Made by a program: the position numbers and the translations under genes. Shown one piece after another: positions 15,361 to 23,255 of a stretch of DNA of 35,069 nucleotides; positions within the stretch are counted from its first letter, which is position 1; every line of letters starts with the position of its first letter. The DNA comes from Gemmatimonadota bacterium (lineage in GTDB: Bacteria > Gemmatimonadota > Gemmatimonadetes > Gemmatimonadales > Gemmatimonadaceae): positions 1 through 35,069 of the forward strand of contig PMEM01000009.1 of assembly GCA_003155795.1 (NCBI GenBank), read 5' to 3'. The notes beneath the pieces were generated by a model, which had not been told where the DNA came from, ran no database searches, and was given only the letters and a program-made list of their open reading frames with translations.

Positions 15361-16240
15361 ATGTTGATATCGTGTTTCGATAAAATGCTGCGTACCCTGG
15401 CTGCGCTCTCTGCAATTGTGGTGTCTCTCACGCTCCCGTCAGCGCGCATCACCGCGCAAACCGCTGCTGCGATGTCAGCGCCGATCACCGACGTGCACTA
15501 CGACGTGACAGCGGACTCGGCCGCGGTCGGAAGTCATCAGCTTGGCGTCACAATGACTTTCCGCGCAGCGAGTAGCAGGCCAGTCCTCCTGTCGCTGCCC
15601 GCATGGTCGCCGGGTCACTACACGCTACTGTGGTTCGCGCGCAGAGTGACGCAATTCCAACCCGAATCCAATGGATCTCTGCTGGAGTGGCACATGGTGG
15701 ACTACCAGACCTGGGAGATTTATCCGAGGGCCGCTGGCGAGATTCGTGTTTCCTTCAGCTACCTGGCGAATTCGATCGACCGGGCAGTGGCGTGGACTCA
15801 GCCAGATTTCTCGTTTTTCAATGGAACGAACCTCTTCATGTATCCCACCGGTCGTGGCTTCAACTGGGGAGCCACCGTTACCGTACACACTGAACCAACG
15901 TGGAACGTTGCCACGGGAATGACACCGGATCGCCAGCCAAGGACATACTCTGCACGGAACTACCACGATCTCGTGGACATGCCGTTCTTTGTCGGGCGAT
16001 TCGGCTTTGACAGTACGCACGTTTCCGACAAGTGGGTGCGGCTCGCGATGTATCCTGAGACGTCAAGCGGCTACGTCCCGCCGATATGGTCCCATATCGT
16101 TACAGCGATACCGATCCCACCAAGTGGCTCTGGGTGAGCGAGGGCGTCACCCATTACTACTCGAACGTCGCGCGAGTGCGTAGCGGAATACTCGACAGCA
16201 CCAGATTCTACAAATCCATCGCAACGGAAATTGCTGCGAC
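15361..16240 (+). pseudogene. M61 family (glycyl) aminopeptidase remnant lacking its zinc site
   Basis: The first frame (15361-16137) gives a signal peptide and the N-terminal beta-domain of M61 peptidases (LPAWSPGHYTLLWFARRVTQF, WEIYPRAAGEIRVSFSYLAN, FFNGTNLFMY, YHDLVDMPFFVG). At about 16075-16083 the reading frame changes: frame two continues as ADMVPYRY, then PTKWLWVSEGVTHYYSNVARVR, which in intact relatives follows directly after the HExxH zinc motif and KRLRP. The roughly 100 residues containing HExxH are absent and the frame is shifted, so this is an internal deletion. Homology stops near 16240 (YKSIATEIAAT), so the PDZ-containing C-terminus is also gone. The remnant cannot be an active peptidase. 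The 258-residue first-frame product might still be secreted. Missing parts are judged from memory of the family. Confidence 0.75.
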
Positions 16241-16594
16241 AGGCCGAGCGATCATACACTCGTCGGCTCTTCGGAGAGCGGACGCACCGGCGAGTTTCAG
16301 GTACGGCAGCTCGGCGTCGGGGGTGACTTCCATTATGGCAATGCCCGCGGTCGTATAGACGGGATCCGCCTGGCGCTGATCGACGACATTCGGTTTGCGT
16401 CGCCGGGTACAATGGTCGAGATAAGCGTTACCGCGACCCCGTCCGAGATACTCGTGTCCGCGCTTACGGGCGCCCCGCGATCAGCCAACGGGACACTCAT
16501 GCTTGCCGAACGCATCCTGGCGGCTCAGGGCGCGCGTCTGGAGCTTGGCGACGGGCGTTCCACAATCGCGATCCCGCGCGTGCCGACCGGATAG
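16241..16594 (+). pseudogene. fragment resembling a histidine-kinase ATPase domain
   Basis: A third frame, open from 16184 and ending in TAG at 16592-16594, reads LALIDDIRFASPGTMVEISV and later LMLAERILAAQGARLELGD. This resembles the N box and the last helix-strand of a histidine-kinase HATPase domain (compare L-x-N-A-I-x-F-S-P-P-G and A-x-R-I-x-x-A-H-G-G-x-L-E-L), but the N-box Asn is Asp and the G boxes are unrecognisable. No in-frame start with a ribosome binding site is present. It directly abuts the M61 remnant, so the two were probably joined by deletion. It may instead be another decayed domain. The next 99 bp (16595-16693) hold nothing I can identify. Confidence 0.35.
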
Positions 16595-16693
16595 TCGTGC
16601 AGTTTGGGACGGGCGTTTGGCTGCCGGTCGACTTGCGATCCATGCCGGGGACCTGCATACTGATCCCGAACCTTCGCCCTGATGGGATAGCCA

Positions 16694-18838
16694 ATGCGTC
16701 ACAACTGCTCCCTGCTCTTACTCTCTGCGTGCTTCACCGCGACCGTCATGGCCGGCTGCTCGCCAAAGGCAGCGACTCCAGCGGCGTCACGAGAGAATCC
16801 GTTCTTCACCAGGAGTTCGCTCCCGTTTGAAGCGCCTCCGTTCGACAAGATCCGGAATGGAGACTATCAGCCCGCGCTCGACTCGGGAATGAAAGCGCAA
16901 CTCGCCGAGGTTCGAGCAATCGCTGATAACCCCGCCGCACCGACGTTTGATAACACGTTCGTCGCTCTCGAGAAGTCGGGAGTGCTGTTGAACCGCGTTT
17001 CGATGGTGTTCAACGGCGTCACTGGCGCCAACACTAACGATACTCTGCAGAAGCTATCCGAACTCGAAGCCCCGAAGTTTGCCGCACAGCACGATGCGAT
17101 CTTCCTGGACTCCGCGATGTTCAAGCGTATCGAGACGATCTACAATGCCCGTGACACGATGAAACTGGATCCGGAATCCAGACGACTCGTCGAATGGGAT
17201 TACCAGCGCTTCGTACACGCAGGAGCCCGGCTGTCGGATGCAGACAAGGCCAGACTCCAGGAACTCAACAAGGAAGAATCCAGCCTCAGCGCCACGTTTA
17301 CCAACCGGCTCCTTGCTGCAACCAAAGCGGGAGCACTTGTGGTCGATGACTCCAGCAAACTGGCGGGGTTCAATACCAGCGCGGTGCAGTCCAGCGCCAA
17401 CGCGGCGACTACCCGTGGGCTGACCGGCAAATGGCTGATCCAGCTGCAGAATACAACGCAGCAACCGTCACTTCTCACGCTGAGCGACCGCGCCACGCGG
17501 GAGCAGCTATTCAACGCATCATGGACTCGCGCAGAGAAAGGCGACTCCAATGACACTCGCGAGACGGTATCAAAACTGGCGCATTTGCGCGCGCAGAAGG
17601 CACAGTTGCTCGGCTTCCCGAATTATTCCGCGTGGGTTCTTGAAGATCAGATGGCGAAGAAGCCCGCCACAGTGCTCAAGTTCGTCAGAGACCTCGTCCC
17701 TGCCGCCACCGCCAAGGCCAGAGCAGAAGGTGACGTCATCCAGGCGATGATCCGGAAGGACGGCGAGACATTCCAGCTCCAACCGTGGGATTGGAATCAC
17801 TACGCAGACCAGGTACGCAAAGCGCAGTTCGATCTCGACGAGAGTCAGATCAAACCGTACTTCGAGCTGAATAACGTGCTCCAGAATGGAGTATTCTATG
17901 CAGCGAACCAGCTGTACGGACTGACGTTCAAGGAACGCAAGGACATTCCGGTTTATCAGCCGGATGTCCGCGTGTTTGAAGTGTTCGACGCAGACGGCAA
18001 ATCGCTCGCGCTGTTCTACTGCGACTACTTCAAGCGCGACAACAAGAACGGCGGCGCATGGATGGACAACTTCGTGCAGCAATCGCATCTGCTGGGACAG
18101 AAGCCGGTCATCTATAACGTAGCCAACTTTACCAAACCGGCGGCTGGCGAACCTGCCCTGCTGACGTTTGACGATGTCACAACGATGTTCCACGAGTTCG
18201 GCCACGCATTGCATGGCATGTTCGCCGACCAGCAGTATCCCGGACTTTCGGGCACAAACGTCGCGCGCGATTTTGTTGAATTCCCGTCGCAGTTCAACGA
18301 GCACTGGGCAATGGATCCCACGGTATTCGCCCACTACGCGAAGAACTACAAGACGGGTGAGCCCATGCCGCAGGTACTGGTGGACAAAATCAAGAAGTCA
18401 GCGACGTTTAATCAAGGGTATGCGCTCACGGAGCTGTTATCCGCCGCGCTGCTCGACATGTCGTGGCATACACTTCCGGCTAGCGCACCACTCGAAAACG
18501 TCGACACGTTCGAGGTACAATCATTGAAGGACAATCACGTTGACCTCGCGACCGTGCCGCCCAGATATCGTTCGAGTTACTTCATGCACATCTGGGCCAA
18601 CGGCTATGCATCCGGCTACTACGCCTACCTCTGGACTGAGATGCTCGATGACGACGCGTTCGAGTGGTTCAAGGAGAATGGTGGACTGACACGCGCCAAC
18701 GGCGACAGATTCCGATCGATGGTTCTCTCGCGAGGCAACACCGAAGACCTCGCTACGATGTATCGTAATTTTCGAGGGAAGGACCCGAGCGTTGAACCGA
18801 TGCTGGAAGATCGCGGGCTCAAACCCGGAGCGAAGTAG
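16694..18838 (+). CDS. M3 family peptidyl-dipeptidase (Dcp-like), lipoprotein
   Basis: Zinc metallopeptidase of 714 residues, close to the size of Dcp (about 680) plus a signal. A lipoprotein signal ends in lipobox VMAGC (Cys21). The zinc site is intact: H500-E-F-G-H504 in TMFHEFGHALHGMF and Glu529 in DFVEFPSQFNEHW. The C-terminal block FMHIWANGYASGYYAYLWTEMLDDDAFEWF is typical of Dcp and oligopeptidase A. Dcp removes C-terminal dipeptides; the lipid anchor implies action on peptides in the periplasm. GGGATAG lies shortly before the ATG. It is intact, in contrast to the broken peptidase gene upstream, and ends at a strong convergent terminator. Confidence 0.93.
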   Translation: MRHNCSLLLLSACFTATVMAGCSPKAATPAASRENPFFTRSSLPFEAPPFDKIRNGDYQPALDSGMKAQLAEVRAIADNPAAPTFDNTFVALEKSGVLLNRVSMVFNGVTGANTNDTLQKLSELEAPKFAAQHDAIFLDSAMFKRIETIYNARDTMKLDPESRRLVEWDYQRFVHAGARLSDADKARLQELNKEESSLSATFTNRLLAATKAGALVVDDSSKLAGFNTSAVQSSANAATTRGLTGKWLIQLQNTTQQPSLLTLSDRATREQLFNASWTRAEKGDSNDTRETVSKLAHLRAQKAQLLGFPNYSAWVLEDQMAKKPATVLKFVRDLVPAATAKARAEGDVIQAMIRKDGETFQLQPWDWNHYADQVRKAQFDLDESQIKPYFELNNVLQNGVFYAANQLYGLTFKERKDIPVYQPDVRVFEVFDADGKSLALFYCDYFKRDNKNGGAWMDNFVQQSHLLGQKPVIYNVANFTKPAAGEPALLTFDDVTTMFHEFGHALHGMFADQQYPGLSGTNVARDFVEFPSQFNEHWAMDPTVFAHYAKNYKTGEPMPQVLVDKIKKSATFNQGYALTELLSAALLDMSWHTLPASAPLENVDTFEVQSLKDNHVDLATVPPRYRSSYFMHIWANGYASGYYAYLWTEMLDDDAFEWFKENGGLTRANGDRFRSMVLSRGNTEDLATMYRNFRGKDPSVEPMLEDRGLKPGAK

Positions 18839-18865
18839 CGGTCCTTCAACCTGGGTGAGAGTAAC

Positions 18866-18897
18866 CCGGTCGGCGGCACTGCTGAGTCGCCGGCCGG
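18866..18897. terminator. bidirectional hairpin terminator
   Basis: CCGGTCGGCG (18866-18875) pairs with CGCCGGCCGG (18888-18897), ten pairs including one G-U. It sits between the convergent M3 peptidase (ends 18838) and PP2C (ends 18909) genes. Confidence 0.65.
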
Positions 18898-18908
18898 TGT
18901 GCTCTCAA

Positions 18909-19829
18909 TTACTCCTTGATCGGAGCTCCGACCTTCGGAACCGCGCGACCGACGATGATAGTGATGTTGTCGGTCCCTCCGCCGTTCAGCGCATCCTGCA
19001 GCAATTTCTCGCATGCATCTCGCGCCGAAGTCATTCCAGCCAGTCGCTCGGCAATTCGTGCATCGGACACATGCTTGGTGAGGCCGTCGCTGCAAATCAG
19101 ATGTGTGTTCTCCCATGCGGACTGAAGCCTGGTCACCACGGGTGCCGTCTGCTCTCCGCCGAGTGAGCTCGACAGGATGTTGGCCCATGGCGAAGCCATC
19201 GCGGCCGGCCGCGTCATCACACCCTGATCAATGAACTCCTGCGCCATCGTCTGGTCACGCGTGACCTGTGTTAGAACGCCGCGTCGATAGAGGTAATAAC
19301 GCGAATCACCGACCTGGAGCAGATATACCCAGGGCCAGACACCGATCCACAGGGTGAGGGTCGTGGCCATGCCGCGAAATTCGCTGTCCTCCTTTGCACG
19401 TTCAAGGACGCGAGCATGACTTCGCATAGCTGCCTGTTGCAGAAGATTGATAAAATCCTCTGCCTCAGCGTCTGCCTCGTAGTAGCAGAGAGTGCTCTGC
19501 GTTATGTACTGGGTCACCTCCTCCAGCGCAACGCGACTCGCCTCTTCGCCGGCGAGCTGGCCACCAACTCCATCGGCCACCATTGCGATCACGCCGACAC
19601 GCTCGTTGCATGCGCGCAGTTGCTCCGCTTCTGGAAGCGATGTTGCCATGATATCAAGGCTCTTCCGAAGGGATCCAAGCAGGAAGTGGTCCTCGTTCGT
19701 CGTGCGAACGTTACCCTTGTGGGTGAGCCCCCAGACATCTATCTCTTCGTCGCGCGGCTTGCGCGCTACAGGCGACTCGATCGTGTCGGTCACTGCGGTG
19801 CCACCAGTCGTGGAATTGTGAAGTCCCAA
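18909..19829 (-). CDS. PP2C family serine/threonine protein phosphatase (Stp1/PrpC type)
   Basis: Metal-dependent phosphatase of up to 306 residues that reverses Hanks-type kinase phosphorylation. Motifs in order: GLTHKGNVRTTNEDHFLLG (metal-binding Asp of NEDH), AMVADGVGGQLAGEEAS, then SRYYLYRRGVLTQVTRDQT, CSDGLTKHVSD and GGTDNITIIVG with the last metal ligand. There is an insertion of about 25 residues (SLDIMATSLPEAEQLRACNE) between the first two motifs. The start is uncertain: TTG at 19829 touches its GGGAGGA, while GTG at 19793 (VTDTIES) has GGTGG seven bases upstream and may be better. No kinase gene is nearby. The gene faces away from a VOC dioxygenase gene across a shared promoter region. 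Confidence 0.9.
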   Translation of the reverse strand: MGLHNSTTGGTAVTDTIESPVARKPRDEEIDVWGLTHKGNVRTTNEDHFLLGSLRKSLDIMATSLPEAEQLRACNERVGVIAMVADGVGGQLAGEEASRVALEEVTQYITQSTLCYYEADAEAEDFINLLQQAAMRSHARVLERAKEDSEFRGMATTLTLWIGVWPWVYLLQVGDSRYYLYRRGVLTQVTRDQTMAQEFIDQGVMTRPAAMASPWANILSSSLGGEQTAPVVTRLQSAWENTHLICSDGLTKHVSDARIAERLAGMTSARDACEKLLQDALNGGGTDNITIIVGRAVPKVGAPIKE

Positions 19830-19878
19830 TCCTCCCGAATTTAGCCTTCCGGCTGCGGCACCGCCCGCCTACCGTCAC

Positions 19879-19928
19879 TTGTAATCGAGTACTTACTATA
19901 TTATAGTTAGTTATCAGAAGTTAGTCCA
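19879..19928. promoter_or_regulatory. divergent promoter pair with overlapping -10 boxes in a palindrome
   Basis: Rightward: TTGTAA (19879-19884), 17 bases, TATAGT (19902-19907). Leftward: TGGACT (19928-19923), 17 bases, TATAAT (19905-19900). The two -10 boxes overlap by four bases inside the 13-bp inverted repeat ACTATA-T-TATAGT (19895-19907). The rightward promoter would serve the VOC dioxygenase (5' leader about 60 bases), the leftward one PP2C. Both spacers being exactly 17 makes chance less likely. Confidence 0.6.
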
Positions 19929-19930
19929 TT

Positions 19931-19959
19931 AAAAAAGCCCCCAGCTGACCGGGGCGGCT
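19931..19959 (-). terminator. intrinsic terminator on the minus strand, upstream of PP2C
   Basis: Read leftward: AGCC, one-base bulge, CCCC-type arm (19959-19952), loop, GGGGGCT (19942-19936), then T6 (19936-19931 includes the run). Seven to eight GC-rich pairs followed by TTTTTT make a textbook intrinsic terminator, but no minus-strand gene ends just to its right; the plus-strand dioxygenase gene starts there at 19976. Read rightward, the same hairpin lies in that gene's 5' leader. Confidence 0.65.
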
Positions 19960-19975
19960 GAAAATCCCACTCCCC

Positions 19976-20944
19976 ATGAACGAAATTCTCGGAATCCACC
20001 ACGTCACTGCGATTACTGGCAGCGCCCAGGATAACCTCGACTTCTACACTCACGTGCTCGGCTTGCGCCTGGTCAAGAAGTCCGTGAACCAGGACTCGCC
20101 TGATACTTATCACCTCTTTTTCGCGGACGCCAATGGGACGCCCGGAACGGATCTGACCTTCTTTCCCTGGGCAGATTCCCCGCGGGTAAGGAACGGCGTC
20201 GGTCTCGCGGTGGAGGTGTCGCTCGCGATTCCGCACGGCAGCGCATCGTACTGGCGACGCCGACTCACCGAGCTCGGCGCAACGATCACAGGCGAGGAGA
20301 TCCGTCGCAGCGAATTCGCGATCATGCTGCATGACCCGTTCGGTCAGCCACTCGCGCTCGTGGAGGCCGCAGATACGCGCGATTTCGCGCCGTGGACCCG
20401 AAGCGCGGTTCCGGTTGAGCATCAGATCCGAGGATTGCACTCCGTGCGCTTATGGGAGCGCGATCTTGCACTCACCGAGGACTTTCTGGTGCACGTCCTG
20501 GGTTTCAATTCAATGGGCGAGGACTCCGGATGGCATCGCTATGGTGTGGACAGCGGAGGGTCCGGAAAGCACATCGACATTCGCGAGATCCCGAGCGCGG
20601 AGCGCGGACGCTGGGGTGTTGGCGGAATCCATCACGTCGCGTGGAGAGTGACTGACGACGACGCGCAGCTTGCGGTGCGTGAACGCATTCAGGATGCACA
20701 CCGACGTCCGACCGAAGTTATCGATCGGTTCTGGTTCCGCTCGGTTTACTTTCTGGAGCCGGGCGGCGTACTCTTCGAACTCGCTACGGACGGTCCGGGC
20801 TTCGCAATCGACGAAAGCGCAGACACGCTTGGCGAGCACCTCGTGCTCCCGCCGTGGCTGGAATCGCAGCGCGCGGAGATCGAGGCCGCGCTACCCATGC
20901 TCACGATTTCGTCTTCGCAGACGGCAAATCCGGCTAATGTCTGA
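19976..20944 (+). CDS. ring-cleaving dioxygenase of the VOC/glyoxalase fold (MhqO/LinE-like)
   Basis: A protein of 322 residues with two vicinal-oxygen-chelate modules. The first begins GIHHVTAITGSAQDNLDFYTHVLGLRLVKKSVN, the second RGLHSVRLWERDLALTEDFLVHVLGF, later GGIHHVAWRV. Probable metal ligands are His8 or His9, His219 or His220 and Glu268 (VLFELATD), the usual 2-His-1-Glu set for Fe(II). LinE/MhqO proteins open hydroquinone-type rings and are commonly induced by quinones. There is no ribosome binding site; the leader instead holds the GC-rich hairpin at 19936-19959. MhqO genes are often controlled by MarR-type regulators, but the one in this window (29294-29770) has a different operator, so a link is not supported. 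Confidence 0.87.
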   Translation: MNEILGIHHVTAITGSAQDNLDFYTHVLGLRLVKKSVNQDSPDTYHLFFADANGTPGTDLTFFPWADSPRVRNGVGLAVEVSLAIPHGSASYWRRRLTELGATITGEEIRRSEFAIMLHDPFGQPLALVEAADTRDFAPWTRSAVPVEHQIRGLHSVRLWERDLALTEDFLVHVLGFNSMGEDSGWHRYGVDSGGSGKHIDIREIPSAERGRWGVGGIHHVAWRVTDDDAQLAVRERIQDAHRRPTEVIDRFWFRSVYFLEPGGVLFELATDGPGFAIDESADTLGEHLVLPPWLESQRAEIEAALPMLTISSSQTANPANV

Positions 20945-20981
20945 GCGGAACGCTGAACCGCGTATTACTCAACCATTTGAT

Positions 20982-21023
20982 CGTGAGCGGCGCACCGGCA
21001 TCTGAAAAATGCGTACGCTCACG
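20982..21023. terminator. hairpin terminator between convergent genes
   Basis: CGTGAGCG (20982-20989) pairs perfectly with CGCTCACG (21016-21023); an inner CGCA/TGCG stem extends it. It lies between the dioxygenase end (20944) and the cupin stop codon (21019-21021), which it overlaps. Confidence 0.55.
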
Positions 21024-21378
21024 ACGCGCCCAGCTGCTGCTCGATTGTCCGGGTCAGATCGGTCTCAACGTCACCGGTGTGCCTCGTTGTGACAGTCTCG
21101 ATCAGCATGATCCAGCATTCCTCATCGGCAATGGGGTTATGTAGAACTCCCTTCGGCACGATATGCAGGTCTCCAGCGGAGAGATCCACGTTCCCATCCT
21201 CGAACTGAATTCTCATTCGACCCTTTACCACGTAGAAGAGTTCGTCCTCATCGTCGTGTTTATGCCAGGTGAATTCGCCCTTCAGTTTGGCAATTTTTAC
21301 GTACTGATCGTTTACCTGACCGATAACTCTGGGCCACCATAGCTCGGTCACCCGCGCGAACTGCTGCTCGAGATTCAT
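21019..21378 (-). CDS. single-domain cupin protein
   Basis: Small beta-barrel protein of 119 residues. Cupin motif 1 is visible as GEFTWHKHDDEDELFYVVKGRM (His, His, Glu metal ligands) and motif 2 as GDLHIVPKGVLHNP (His). A divalent metal (Fe, Mn or Ni) is therefore likely. Cupins of this size and sequence (KIAKLKGEFTWHKH) are often annotated as mannose-6-phosphate-isomerase-like or cupin domain proteins, without a known substrate. The C-terminal tail is charged. It is divergent from the TrxR-like fusion gene with 137 bp between starts, and no promoter was evident to me there. Confidence 0.88.
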   Translation of the reverse strand: MNLEQQFARVTELWWPRVIGQVNDQYVKIAKLKGEFTWHKHDDEDELFYVVKGRMRIQFEDGNVDLSAGDLHIVPKGVLHNPIADEECWIMLIETVTTRHTGDVETDLTRTIEQQLGAS

Positions 21379-21515
21379 GATGGGATGGAGGATAGCGACC
21401 GGCGGCAGTTTCGTCTATTCTTCCACGGCTGGCCTCGGCGCGCACCCAGCGATTTTTGTGAGAGCCGGCATCACGTAATCGCTCGCTGCAGGCAACTACA
21501 CCATCACACCCGACT

Positions 21516-23255
21516 GTGGCAAATAACGACGTAGCGTTTCCCACACTTAGCGATAGCCAGATCGCCATGCTTGGGCGGTTCGCCACCACGCGCCGGTTCA
21601 AGGATGGCGAGTATCTGTTCCAGGCTGGCCTTGCGCCCGTGGTCTTTTTTGTCGTTCGCTCCGGGAAGGTCGAGATCATCGACAGCACTGGAGACGAGCC
21701 GCGAACGGTCACACAACACGGGCCCGGGGAATTCACTGGCGATATCGATGTTCTGAGCGGCCGACTGTCGCTCGTGAGTGCAGTTGCGCGCGGCGACACA
21801 GAAGTTCTCGAAATTGCGCCGCCTGATATCGGCCGCCTCATCAGCGAGGACCAGGCAACTGGAGAATTGATACTCAAGGCGTTTATCGCGCGGCGGGAGC
21901 AATTGATTGCGTCGGGGTTTCAGGGAGTCCGCATCATAGGTTCCGGCACATCGCGCGACAGTTACAGGATCCGCGACTTTCTGACGCGCAACCGTGTCCC
22001 GGTGACGTGGATGGACGTCGATAACGACCCTTCCGCTGCCGGAATACTCCGCAACTTCGGTGTGGACGAGAGTGCGCTGCCGGTCGTCATGTGCGAGGGC
22101 CAGCCCTTGTTGCGCAATCCATCAACTCGTGATCTCGCGTTTGCCGTCGGACTCAAGCAAGCAATCGGCGATACCATTTACGATCTTGTAATTGTGGGGG
22201 CCGGCCCGGCAGGGCTTGCTGCAGCCGTTTATGGGGCATCGGAAGGACTCAACACGCTGCTGATCGATTCGGAATCACCGGGTGGTCAGGCGGGGTCATC
22301 AAACAGTATTGAGAATTACCTCGGCTTTCCGATGGGTATAACGGGGGCTGAGCTGACTGGCAGAGCCACGCTTCAGGCGCAGAAATTCGGAGCACGAATT
22401 TCGACACCGTCAGCCGCCGTTGCGCTCGACGACGACGGCGCGCACCTCACCGTCTCGCTCGAAGGAGACGAGTCTGCGTTCGCCACATGCGTACTGATCG
22501 CAACTGGAGCGGATTACCGGAAATTGGACGTGCCGGGCCGAGAGCAGTTCGAAGGATTGGGGGTGTACTACGTAGCGACTCCAACGGAGCTCGTGAGTTG
22601 CAGCGGCGCTGACGTCCTGATTGTCGGCGCGGGAAATTCAGCTGGGCAGGCCGCCCTCTTCCTCGCACAGCACACGCGTCAGGTCATGATGCTGGTCCGC
22701 CGTGACGACATTCGCCGCACGATGTCGAGCTATCTGGCGGATCGCATAGATGCCGCAAAGAACATCACAGTTCACTACACAACGCAAATCCGTGCAATGC
22801 ACGGCACCGCTCGGCTTGAACGAGTGGATATCGAGAACACGACGACGGGCGAAAAGAGGACAATTGCGACTCCGGCGGTCTTCACGTTCATCGGAGCCGT
22901 GCCGCGCACCGACTGGTTGCCTCCCCAGATCGACACGGATCCCAAGGGCTTTATCTGCACCGGGCGCGCACTTGCCAACACACCGGGCTGGACGCGCAAA
23001 CGCCAACCTTTCCTGCTCGAAACCAGTCAGCCCGGCGTTTTCGCGGCCGGCGATGTCCGCCTCGGATCCGCAAAGCGTGTCGCCGCAGCAGTGGGAGAGG
23101 GATCAATGGTGGTCAAGTTCGTGCATGAATATCTCGCCGAGGTGCACGAAAATGTTGCGCTCGATATCCAGGCTGATATCCCGCTCACCACCCGCGCAAC
23201 CTTTGGTCACTCGCGGGCGCGGCGAGTAACCAGTGACGAACGCGCGACGTCCTAG
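21516..23255 (+). CDS. fusion: cNMP-binding domain, glutaredoxin-like domain, thioredoxin-reductase-like oxidoreductase
   Basis: A cytoplasmic protein of 579 residues with three modules. Residues 5-130 form a cyclic-nucleotide-binding (Crp/PKA-R type) domain (RFKDGEYLFQAG, GPGEFTGDIDVLSGR). Residues 138-220 resemble glutaredoxin/thioredoxin but read GSGTSRDSYRIRDFL where a CxxC would be expected. From residue 225 a TrxR fold follows: FAD motif VGAGPAGLAAAVYGA, GGQAGSSNSIENYLGFP, NADPH motif VGAGNSAGQAALFLA near residue 369, and the C-terminal GVFAAGDVR. The redox CATC of TrxR is replaced by VATPTE, so it is not a classical thioredoxin reductase; similar fusions are known and lack it too. A cNMP-gated flavin reductase is inference. 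The start is a GTG without a clear ribosome binding site. Confidence 0.85.
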   Translation: MANNDVAFPTLSDSQIAMLGRFATTRRFKDGEYLFQAGLAPVVFFVVRSGKVEIIDSTGDEPRTVTQHGPGEFTGDIDVLSGRLSLVSAVARGDTEVLEIAPPDIGRLISEDQATGELILKAFIARREQLIASGFQGVRIIGSGTSRDSYRIRDFLTRNRVPVTWMDVDNDPSAAGILRNFGVDESALPVVMCEGQPLLRNPSTRDLAFAVGLKQAIGDTIYDLVIVGAGPAGLAAAVYGASEGLNTLLIDSESPGGQAGSSNSIENYLGFPMGITGAELTGRATLQAQKFGARISTPSAAVALDDDGAHLTVSLEGDESAFATCVLIATGADYRKLDVPGREQFEGLGVYYVATPTELVSCSGADVLIVGAGNSAGQAALFLAQHTRQVMMLVRRDDIRRTMSSYLADRIDAAKNITVHYTTQIRAMHGTARLERVDIENTTTGEKRTIATPAVFTFIGAVPRTDWLPPQIDTDPKGFICTGRALANTPGWTRKRQPFLLETSQPGVFAAGDVRLGSAKRVAAAVGEGSMVVKFVHEYLAEVHENVALDIQADIPLTTRATFGHSRARRVTSDERATS

